Source: an uncultured Bacteroidota bacterium (GTDB lineage: Bacteria > Bacteroidota > Bacteroidia > Flavobacteriales > Flavobacteriaceae). Taken from it: a stretch of DNA of 6,877 nt. The stretch lies in the NCBI GenBank assembly GCA_903837025.1, contig CAILTC010000513.1, forward strand, positions 1 to 6,877. The letters are read 5' to 3'. Under the pieces are notes generated by a model. It was not told the DNA's origin. It ran no database searches and saw only the letters and a program-made list of their open reading frames with translations. Positions 1-5,354 of the stretch are shown piece by piece. How positions within the stretch are numbered: position 1 is the first letter of the stretch; every line of letters begins with the position of its first letter. A program made the translations under genes and the position numbers.

Positions 1-260
1 TCCAATTAGATCTGATAGATCAAGTCCGTTATATTTATAAAGACAAACCTCGAGCAGCTTTAAAATTTAGGAAAGACTTGATAAAAAACCTCAGGAAAGA
101 TTTGAAACGCCCTTTTCATTTTAAACAATCAATTTATTCTGATGGTGATGAAAACATAAGAGATTATGTTTTTAAAGGTTATGTATCTGTTTATAAAATC
201 GACGTTACTCAAAATTCTATTTTAGTTTTTGGATTTATTAAACATAAAAACTCCTTATAA
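1..260 (+). CDS. RelE/ParE-family toxin, 3' part (5' end outside window)
   Basis: The frame is open from base 3 to the TAA at 258-260, giving 85 residues with no stop, so the gene starts before the window. RelE/ParE toxins are usually about 90-100 residues, so probably only the first 10-15 are missing. The visible part fits the fold: a helical hairpin (residues QLDLIDQVRYIYKDKP, then AALKFRKDLIKNLRKDL), a KRPF turn, and a C-terminal sheet with RDYVFKGYVSVYKID and ILVFGFIKHKN. Known family members are toxic subunits of type II toxin-antitoxin modules, either mRNA interferases or gyrase inhibitors; which of these this is cannot be told. The antitoxin would be expected just upstream, outside the window. 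A TTG at 78 could be mistaken for the start, but homology-like sequence continues upstream of it. The stop codon directly abuts the ruvX ATG. Confidence 0.72.
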   Translation, partial: QLDLIDQVRYIYKDKPRAALKFRKDLIKNLRKDLKRPFHFKQSIYSDGDENIRDYVFKGYVSVYKIDVTQNSILVFGFIKHKNSL

Positions 261-677
261 ATGCCAAGAATTCTCTCCATAGATTACGGTCAAAAACGAA
301 CTGGAATAGCCGTTACTGACGAATTGCAAATTATCGCTTCGGGCTTGACGACGATTCCGTCAGCAACTGCAATCGCTTTTTTGAAGGATTATTTTTCTAA
401 AGAAAAAGTCGAAGCGGTTCTCATTGGTGAACCCAAACAAATGAATGGTGAACCTTCAGAAAGTGCTTCCATCATAAAAGGATTTGTGACTCATTTTACC
501 AATCATTTTCCGGAGATGAAAGTTATTCGTGTAGACGAACGCTTTACTTCAAAAATGGCTTTTCAGTCGATGATAGACAGCGGAATGAAAAAGAAACAAC
601 GCCAAAATAAAGCCCTTATCGACGAAATTTCGGCAACAATTATGTTGCAGGATTATTTGACTCGAAAAATGTTTTAA
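261..677 (+). CDS. ruvX: RuvX/YqgF-family putative Holliday junction resolvase / pre-16S rRNA nuclease
   Basis: The product is 138 residues, the normal length for this family. It has an RNase H-like fold with the expected acidic residues in order: Asp8 in the N-terminal IDYGQKRTGIA strand, Glu57 in IGEP, Asp92-Glu93 in VDERFTS, and Asp121 in the IDEISATIMLQDYL helix. In E. coli the orthologue YqgF helps process the 5' end of pre-16S rRNA; the family was first named as a Holliday junction resolvase, and the role here is inferred from family. The ATG at 261 is the natural start because MPRILSIDYG begins the conserved strand at once. It follows the toxin gene stop with no gap, so translation may be coupled and a promoter is probably upstream of the window. 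The last 38 bp overlap the 3' end of the opposing FUSC gene. Confidence 0.93.
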   Translation: MPRILSIDYGQKRTGIAVTDELQIIASGLTTIPSATAIAFLKDYFSKEKVEAVLIGEPKQMNGEPSESASIIKGFVTHFTNHFPEMKVIRVDERFTSKMAFQSMIDSGMKKKQRQNKALIDEISATIMLQDYLTRKMF

Positions 678-2907
678 GAATAGTATTCTCGTTTTCCGAT
701 TGTGATTTCATCAAAGATTTTGTCGTTTTTACAATATTCTCCGACAAATTGATAAGCCAAATCAATTGTTCGATTACCAATTGCGCTTCTTGCATTTTTA
801 ATTGAAAAGCTTCCTCATCAATGGGAATTCCTTCTTTTAATTCTCTAGCGCGAATGTTTTTTAATTCAGTAAATCGAAGTGCCAAATCATCCTTATTGGT
901 GTTTTCGACTGTATTTATAGATTCTTCTTTTAAAAGTAAAATCGCATCATCTAGATTTTTTGTAACCGCATCAACGACAACATTAAAAGCTTTTGAAGCT
1001 GTTGTAGTTTTATGTGATTGTATGTAAGTTCCCAACGAAGCTGAGGAGGAAAGCAAGGTATGATTGAGTACAGCGAGTTTATAAACCTGCGGTAATTGTT
1101 TTTGTTTTGATTTTGGTTCTTGTGCCATTCTTAGGAATGATGCCATAAGATTCCCTATTTCGATAAAAGCATTTTTACGTGCTAATCGGTATGAAGTAGC
1201 AACATCTCCTTTTTTATTATAAAATATAGAAATTTCCGTCAGGTAATTTTTATTGGCTTTGATGGATGCTTTTAAATAAATAGGGATATTTAAGAACTCC
1301 CAAGAAGGCCATAAAAAGTGATTGGCAAGAAAGGCTAAACTACTCCCAACTAGTGTATCTATAATACGATATTGAATAACTTCACCAACATTTGGTGTTA
1401 AAATCCCGTAGATAAAAACGATGTACATGGTAACGAATGTTGCGCTAACCTTGTAATTAGTGTTTGTAAACGAGAATCCTAAGAGCATAGAAAATATAGC
1501 TAATGAACTGATTACTATGCTATCGTGAACGAAAAATAGAATGCCAAAAGCAATTCCACCCCCTATTAAAGTTCCGAAAATCCGATCAAAAGATCTTGTT
1601 TTTGTCAACCCATAACCAGGACGCATAATCACGACGATGGTAAGTAAAACCCAATATTCGTTATGAAAGGAAAGTGCTTTGCTTATTATGAAACCAAATA
1701 AAATAGTAACAGTTAATCGTAGCGAATGTCTAAATAGAGTAGAGGAGAAGCTTAGATTCTCGATTAATGTGCTCCAAAGATAATATTGAGGTGTCAGGAA
1801 TTTTTCTAGGTCTTTATCTCTTCCTTTAAAGTCATATGTGCTGATTGCAGAGGAAAATGCACGTTGTACAATTTTGATTTTTTCGACCTGTTTTTCGGCA
1901 TATTGCAACATGGTGGTGAGCATAAATACACCTTCCGAAGCTTCTATTTTGCCTAAATTTGTATTGTAATTGGCTATAGCAAGCTCTAATTTGTTTAAAT
2001 CTTGGATTAAGTTATTTTTTGAAACAAATTTATTTTTGTTTTTTACACTTTTCGAAAGCCCTTTTAAACTTGCCGCCAGATTATAAGCCAGGGTTTGATA
2101 GGTGAGTAATACTTGCGGATGTTCTTCGAATTTTTTGTGTAATTTATTATGGTCGAATGAAGTGGATAGAGCAAGTTCTAAGATTTCTACCAAGGAAATA
2201 AAAACGATGAGAAGCCTACGGTTTTGGTTAGACGAACCGGAATAATCGCTAATGAGTACTTCGCGAATGTTTTCTTGAATAGCATTTAATTCTACTTGAA
2301 GATGCAATTGTTTTTCTATAATTGCTTTTCTATCGGCTGTGGGAACCCAAAGATCTCCTCTTAGTTTTAAGTATTTGGCCGTTAATTTGATGCATTCTGT
2401 AATTTGAATTTCAAGATAACGATAGGGTCTTATGTAGTTAAAAAGCAGCGAAATAAAAAGATAAAATAAACCTCCTCCGAGCAAAAGTGCAGCATGTAGT
2501 ACCATATTCCAGCCCGAATAAATATGCGCAAATGCTAAAGAAACTGAAAGTAGAGTCGAGAAAGAAACCATTGTTGCTCGTTTTCCAAAAACAGAAAACA
2601 TGGATACGAAAAACACAGAGATTACCAGAAAAGGATAAAAAATCCAGGGATAGGGATCTACAATATTGACCAATAAATTAGCGCCAGAGATGAGTAAGGC
2701 CGTAACAGTAACTCCTTTTATTTTGTCTTTTAGGCTACTGGGAATATCGCTGGGATAGGTGAAAAAAGCACCAAGGGCAATGGTGAATCCTGTTTGAAAA
2801 GCACCAAAATAAGTAAACAATAATACAGGAATAACAGCTGCAATTGTCATTTTTAAAGCACTGATAAAATAAGCAGTATCGGTAAATTTTTGGATTTTGT
2901 TAATCAT
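640..2907 (-). CDS. FUSC-family (YccS/YhfK-like) inner-membrane protein
   Basis: The product is 755 residues with the two-part layout of FUSC/YccS proteins. An N-terminal membrane block (about residues 14-158, some six hydrophobic segments) is followed by a long soluble, partly helical stretch (about 160-390). A second membrane block follows (about 395-533, about six segments) and then a soluble C-terminal region (about 540-755). The second block opens with the family-like loop R429-P-G-Y-G-L-T-K-T-R438, then DRIFGTLIGGG. The family resembles aromatic acid efflux proteins and p-hydroxybenzoate efflux AaeB; the substrate here is unknown. The ATG at 2905-2907 is chosen because it starts a charged N-terminus just before the first membrane segment and lies about 10 bases after the predicted transcription start. 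It is a single-gene unit, divergent from def and convergent with ruvX, overlapping ruvX by 38 bp. No frameshift is visible. Confidence 0.88.
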   Translation of the reverse strand: MINKIQKFTDTAYFISALKMTIAAVIPVLLFTYFGAFQTGFTIALGAFFTYPSDIPSSLKDKIKGVTVTALLISGANLLVNIVDPYPWIFYPFLVISVFFVSMFSVFGKRATMVSFSTLLSVSLAFAHIYSGWNMVLHAALLLGGGLFYLFISLLFNYIRPYRYLEIQITECIKLTAKYLKLRGDLWVPTADRKAIIEKQLHLQVELNAIQENIREVLISDYSGSSNQNRRLLIVFISLVEILELALSTSFDHNKLHKKFEEHPQVLLTYQTLAYNLAASLKGLSKSVKNKNKFVSKNNLIQDLNKLELAIANYNTNLGKIEASEGVFMLTTMLQYAEKQVEKIKIVQRAFSSAISTYDFKGRDKDLEKFLTPQYYLWSTLIENLSFSSTLFRHSLRLTVTILFGFIISKALSFHNEYWVLLTIVVIMRPGYGLTKTRSFDRIFGTLIGGGIAFGILFFVHDSIVISSLAIFSMLLGFSFTNTNYKVSATFVTMYIVFIYGILTPNVGEVIQYRIIDTLVGSSLAFLANHFLWPSWEFLNIPIYLKASIKANKNYLTEISIFYNKKGDVATSYRLARKNAFIEIGNLMASFLRMAQEPKSKQKQLPQVYKLAVLNHTLLSSSASLGTYIQSHKTTTASKAFNVVVDAVTKNLDDAILLLKEESINTVENTNKDDLALRFTELKNIRARELKEGIPIDEEAFQLKMQEAQLVIEQLIWLINLSENIVKTTKSLMKSQSENENTILKTFFESNNPAT
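677..695 (+). terminator. Weak hairpin after ruvX, possible terminator
   Basis: Starting on the last base of the ruvX stop codon is AGAAT-AGT-ATTCT (677-689), a 5-bp stem with a 3-base loop, followed by CGTTTT. The stem is AT-rich and the T run is short, so termination would be weak. The same bases also encode the C-terminal region of the FUSC protein on the other strand. Confidence 0.25.
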
Positions 2908-2923
2908 ATATTTACATTAAATA

Positions 2924-2931
2924 CAAAGATA
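2924..2931 (-). promoter_or_regulatory. Bacteroidota -7 promoter element for the FUSC gene
   Basis: On the minus strand this reads TATCTTTG, a perfect match to TAnnTTTG. Transcription would begin near 2917, leaving a leader of only about 10 bases before the ATG at 2907. No good TTTG is seen at -33; the nearest is TTTAG at 2951-2955, one base off at acceptable spacing. Confidence 0.5.
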
Positions 2932-2970
2932 GGAATTGTGGTATTTATACCTAAAATAAATAGATTAGTT

Positions 2971-2999
2971 TTCGAGCTAAATTTAATTATCATTCGAGC
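2971..2999. repeat. Direct repeat TTCGAGC x2 in FUSC/def divergent region
   Basis: TTCGAGC occurs at 2971-2977 and 2993-2999, start to start 22 bp, which is about two helical turns. The copies lie just upstream of the predicted def promoter, centred near -64 and -42 from its predicted start site. This could be an operator for an unknown regulator or chance; the word stands out because the surrounding DNA is very AT-rich. Confidence 0.35.
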
Positions 3000-3003
3000 A
3001 TAA

Positions 3004-3031
3004 TTGAATATCTATTTTTTTACTATTTTTG
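3004..3031 (+). promoter_or_regulatory. Bacteroidota-type promoter for def
   Basis: TTG at 3004-3006 and TATTTTTG at 3024-3031 match the flavobacterial consensus TTG-N17-23-TAnnTTTG, with a 17-base spacer. The predicted start site is near 3038, giving a leader of about 57 bases before the def ATG. It probably drives def and the DUF5606 gene. Confidence 0.6.
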
Positions 3032-3035
3032 CAGA

Positions 3036-3070
3036 CTGAAATTGAGAATAAAGACATTCTGAATTTGCAG
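3036..3070 (+). other. Imperfect stem-loop in the def leader
   Basis: The predicted RNA can fold as CTG-AAATT-G-AGAAT, loop 3050-3055, ATTCT-G-AATTT-g-CAG. This gives 13 base pairs broken by one G-G mismatch (3044/3061) and one bulged G (3067). It begins almost at the predicted transcription start. It may protect the mRNA 5' end or affect translation; no riboswitch family is recognised and the mostly A/U pairing makes it only moderately stable. Confidence 0.3.
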
Positions 3071-3094
3071 TAGTTAATACTTAATACAATACTA

Positions 3095-3682
3095 ATGATT
3101 TTACCAATTGTAGGATATGGCGATCCAGTTTTAAGAAAAATGGGCGAGGCCATTACTCCGGAACATCCCAACTTAAAAGAAATTGTCGCTAATATGTACG
3201 AAACGATGTATAATGCCTGTGGTGTTGGGCTTGCAGCTCCCCAAGTAGGTTTGAGTATGCGTTTATTCGTTATAGACACAACACCTTTTGGTGATGATGA
3301 AGATCTTCCTCTTGAAGAACAAGAACAATTGAAAGGATTCAAACGTACTTTTATCAATGCCAAAATGTTGAAAGAAGAAGGTGAAATTTGGGGTTTTAAT
3401 GAAGGTTGTCTCAGTATTCCAGATGTTCGGGAAGATGTTTTTAGAAATGAAAAAATCACAATTGAGTATTGCGATGAAGATTTTAATATGAAAACAGAGG
3501 TTTTTGATGGTCTGGTTGCCAGAGTAATCCAACACGAATACGATCATATTGAAGGGATTTTATTTACCGATTTAATATCTTCTTTGAAGAAAAAATTAAT
3601 CAAGAAAAAATTACAAAACATCATGGATGGTAAGACCAGACCTGATTACAGAATGAAATTTTGCAATAAAAAAGGAAGGTAA
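3095..3682 (+). CDS. def: Peptide deformylase
   Basis: Removes the formyl group from the N-terminal methionine of new proteins in the cytoplasm, a metal-dependent hydrolase (usually Fe2+). All three signature motifs are present: GVGLAAPQVG at residues 43-52, EGCLS at 103-107, and QHEYDH at 146-151. These give metal ligands Cys105, His147 and His151 and catalytic Glu148. The length of 195 residues suits the Bacteroidota form, which has an acidic insert (about 66-80) between motifs 1 and 2 and a basic C-terminal tail (KKKLIKKKLQ onward). The ATG at 3095 is supported by the immediate ILPIVGYGDPVLR start typical of the family. No strong Shine-Dalgarno sequence is present. The DUF5606 gene follows after 75 bp with no clear terminator between, so the two are probably cotranscribed. 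Nothing appears damaged. Confidence 0.97.
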   Translation: MILPIVGYGDPVLRKMGEAITPEHPNLKEIVANMYETMYNACGVGLAAPQVGLSMRLFVIDTTPFGDDEDLPLEEQEQLKGFKRTFINAKMLKEEGEIWGFNEGCLSIPDVREDVFRNEKITIEYCDEDFNMKTEVFDGLVARVIQHEYDHIEGILFTDLISSLKKKLIKKKLQNIMDGKTRPDYRMKFCNKKGR

Positions 3683-3757
3683 AAAAGTATTCATGTATCC
3701 CATTGCAGATTTTAATTTCTCAAAAAAAAACAAATAAAAACACATAATTTATAACAA

Positions 3758-4243
3758 ATGAATTTAGAAAAAATATTATCAATTTCCGGAAAACCAGGTT
3801 TATTCGCATTGAAAGTACAAACCCGTACAGGATTCATAGCTGAATCATTGCTTGATGGAAAAAAAATCACAGTAGGTTTAAAAGTTAACGTAAGCTTATT
3901 GACGGAAATTTCGATTTACACAATTGATGCCGAAAAACCTTTGAGCGAAGTAATGCGAAATATCGCTATTAAAGAAGACAATGGGCCTGCTATTTCTCAT
4001 AAAGAAGACAATGCTAAATTGGTAGCTTATTTCACAGAAATTCTTCCAGATTATGATTCGGAAAGAGTGTATCCTTCTGATATTAAGAAAGTTTTGAATT
4101 GGTATAATTTGTTACAATCAAAAGGTTTAGTTTCTAAAGAAGAGCCTAAAATCGAAAATGCCGAAGAAATAAAAGAAAGTGTAGTTGAAGAAGTTGTTGC
4201 CGAAAAAGCAAAAGCTCCAGCTAAAAAAGCAAAGACAGCGTAA
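3758..4243 (+). CDS. DUF5606-family protein, function unknown
   Basis: The product is 161 residues and resembles the small DUF5606 proteins found beside def and mazG in Flavobacteriia; this is recognised from memory of the family and its neighbours. Residues 1-60 form a beta-rich segment starting MNLEKILSISGKPGLF, with GFIAESLLDGKK. Residues 61-125 include a short repeated KEDN (72-75 and 82-85) and the conserved-looking stretch ILPDYDSERVYPSDIKKVLNWY, written here only as ILPDYDSERVYPSDIKK at 95-111. The tail from about 126 on is Glu/Lys/Ala-rich and probably disordered, ending in a basic AKAPAKKAKTA. No signal peptide or membrane segment is seen, so it is likely cytoplasmic. The basic tail could contact nucleic acid, but that is speculation. 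A strong intrinsic terminator follows the stop. Confidence 0.8.
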   Translation: MNLEKILSISGKPGLFALKVQTRTGFIAESLLDGKKITVGLKVNVSLLTEISIYTIDAEKPLSEVMRNIAIKEDNGPAISHKEDNAKLVAYFTEILPDYDSERVYPSDIKKVLNWYNLLQSKGLVSKEEPKIENAEEIKESVVEEVVAEKAKAPAKKAKTA

Positions 4244-4265
4244 TTTCTTTCTAATCTTATATTTT

Positions 4266-4306
4266 AATCCTGTCACGATGTTTCTTGACAGGATTTCTTA
4301 TTTTTA
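4266..4306 (+). terminator. Intrinsic terminator between the DUF5606 gene and mazG
   Basis: AATCCTGTCA (4266-4275) and TGACAGGATT (4286-4295) form a perfect 10-bp stem with a 10-base loop, followed by the T-rich TTCTTATTTTTA. It lies 23 bp after the DUF5606 stop and 18 bp before the mazG ATG. Either mazG has its own promoter close to here, or mazG is expressed by read-through. TATTTTTA at 4299-4306 is one base from the -7 consensus and could be part of such a promoter. Confidence 0.8.
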
Positions 4307-4323
4307 CCAAAAACGCAATAATC

Positions 4324-5097
4324 ATGAATAACAGACAAAACCAACTCCAAGCTTTCGATCGATTGTTAACTATTATGGACGATTTGCGAGAGAAATGCCC
4401 TTGGGACAAAAAGCAAACCTTGCAAAGTTTACGACATTTGACCATTGAAGAAACCTATGAGTTGGGCGACGCAATTTTAGATAATGATTTGAATGAAGTA
4501 AAAAAAGAGTTAGGGGATGTTTTATTGCATATTGTTTTTTATGCTAAAATTGGTAGCGAAACCAATGATTTTGATATAGCTGATGTTTGCAATGAAATTT
4601 GCGAAAAACTGATTCATCGTCATCCACATATTTATAGTGATGTGGTGGTAAAAGACGAAGAGGAAGTCAAGCAAAATTGGGAAAAACTAAAGCTGAAAGA
4701 AGGTAAAAAGTCGGTTCTTGAAGGGGTTCCAAGAAGTTTGCCAGCATTGGTGAAAGCCAGTCGAATTCAAGATAAGGTAAAAGGCGTGGGCTTCGATTGG
4801 GAAGAACCACACCAAGTTTGGGATAAAGTTCTGGAGGAATTAGAGGAATTTCAAGTGGAAGTTAAAGCCGGCGATCAGGAAAAAATGGAAGCTGAATTTG
4901 GAGATGTTTTATTCTCTATGATCAATTATGCTCGATTTTTAAACATAAATCCCGAAGATGCTTTGGAACGAACCAATAAAAAATTCATCAAAAGATTTCA
5001 ATATCTCGAAAGCAAAGCTGGAGAATTAGGGAAGCCATTAATGGATATGACTCTGGCTGAAATGGATGTTTTTTGGAACGAAGCAAAAAAAATGTAA
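4324..5097 (+). CDS. mazG: Nucleoside triphosphate pyrophosphohydrolase MazG
   Basis: Hydrolyses NTPs or dNTPs to the monophosphate and pyrophosphate; family members clean aberrant nucleotides from the pool, and E. coli MazG also lowers ppGpp. The product has 257 residues, the usual size of a two-domain MazG. The N-terminal domain shows CPWDKKQT (25-32) and the metal-binding EETYE (42-46) with ELGD (62-65). The C-terminal domain repeats the pattern with EELEE (171-175) and EFGD (191-194). KGVGFDW (153-159) is typical of the linker. I chose the ATG at 4324: the frame is open upstream to a TTG at 4285, but that TTG lies at the edge of the terminator stem and would add 13 hydrophobic residues atypical of the family. 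The last eight codons and stop lie in the first copy of a 56-bp tandem repeat. Confidence 0.95.
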   Translation: MNNRQNQLQAFDRLLTIMDDLREKCPWDKKQTLQSLRHLTIEETYELGDAILDNDLNEVKKELGDVLLHIVFYAKIGSETNDFDIADVCNEICEKLIHRHPHIYSDVVVKDEEEVKQNWEKLKLKEGKKSVLEGVPRSLPALVKASRIQDKVKGVGFDWEEPHQVWDKVLEELEEFQVEVKAGDQEKMEAEFGDVLFSMINYARFLNINPEDALERTNKKFIKRFQYLESKAGELGKPLMDMTLAEMDVFWNEAKKM

Positions 5098-5211
5098 TTG
5101 AAAATCGAAGATTTTCAAATATTAAATTTTGGAACGAAGCAAAAAAAATGTAATTGAAAATCGAAGATTTTCAAATATTAAATTTTGGAACGAAGCAAAA
5201 AAAATGTAATT
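5071..5211. repeat. 56-bp tandem repeat, about 2.5 copies, overlapping the mazG 3' end
   Basis: The copies are 5071-5126, 5127-5182 and a partial 5183-5211 (29 bp), and by reading they are identical. The unit starts TTTTGGAACGAAGC, includes an A8 run, the mazG stop codon and a small hairpin, and ends ATATTAAA. Only the first copy is in the mazG reading frame, encoding FWNEAKKM and stop; the others are non-coding copies of the gene's end. Likely origin is replication slippage or unequal recombination. Confidence 0.95.
5098..5174 (+). terminator. Two copies of a hairpin after mazG, possible weak terminators
   Basis: TTGAAAATC-GAA-GATTTTCAA forms a perfect 9-bp stem with a 3-base loop directly after the mazG stop (5098-5118), and again in the second repeat copy (5154-5174). 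The partial third copy breaks before the stem. The stem has few G-C pairs and the sequence after it (ATATTAAATTTTGG) is only mildly T-rich, so it may act more as an mRNA 3'-end stabiliser than as a strong terminator. Confidence 0.4.
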
Positions 5212-5218
5212 ATCAAGA

Positions 5219-5274
5219 TTGTCATTCCGTAGGAATCTTAAAAAGCATTAAATTAGATTCCTACGGAATGACAA
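5219..5274. repeat. REP/BIME-like inverted repeat with 20-bp arms
   Basis: The arms at 5219-5238 and 5255-5274 are perfect reverse complements around a 16-base AT-rich spacer; the right arm core is AGATTCCTACGGAATGACA. Each arm also contains its own small palindrome, ATTCC-GTA-GGAAT, so each can fold alone, as in paired REP units. No target-site duplication and no coding sequence are seen, so it is not an intact insertion sequence. In this convergent gap the long hairpin could also end transcription from both sides. Similar sequence seems familiar from other Flavobacterium intergenic regions, but that is memory only. Confidence 0.75.
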
Positions 5275-5308
5275 ATAGGATTGCTTTATACTTGAATCTT
5301 TATTTACA

Positions 5309-5333
5309 GGCTTCAAAGCCAAGATTTTTTTTT
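5309..5333 (+). terminator. Possible small terminator before the regulator's 3' end
   Basis: GGCT-TCAA-AGCC (5309-5320) is a 4-bp G-C-rich stem with a 4-base loop, followed by AAGA and a run of nine T (5325-5333). It could terminate mazG read-through. The overlapping AGATTTTT/AAAAATCT pair (5322-5329 / 5336-5343) could form an alternative AT-only hairpin on either strand, near the end of the regulator transcript. Confidence 0.3.
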
Positions 5334-5354
5334 GTAAAAATCTCAAAAAAAAGA

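Noticed and set aside
821..1027. 68-residue plus-strand reading frame inside the FUSC gene
   Set aside because: It lies wholly antisense to a continuous 755-residue coding region and has no independent support.
3160..3350. Acidic insert in the deformylase as a novelty
   Set aside because: As far as I recall, an insert between motifs 1 and 2 is common in Bacteroidota deformylases, and all catalytic motifs are intact.
2983..3547. Long minus-strand reading frames (158 and 94 residues) opposite def
   Set aside because: They are antisense to the strongly conserved def motifs, show low-complexity composition and resemble no family.
4285..4290. TTGACA as a sigma70 -35 box for mazG
   Set aside because: Bacteroidota use a different promoter consensus, and the bases are part of the terminator's right arm.
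4324..5097. mazG as part of a mazEF toxin-antitoxin module
   Set aside because: No mazE or mazF is nearby; MazG here is the usual stand-alone two-domain housekeeping form.
5071..5211. Tandem repeat as a CRISPR array
   Set aside because: The units are directly adjacent with no variable spacers, and the unit overlaps a coding sequence.
5219..5274. Inverted repeat as a complete MITE or transposon with terminal repeats
   Set aside because: The spacer is only 16 bases and no direct target duplication flanks it (CAAGA on the left, AATAG on the right); a REP-like unit fits better.
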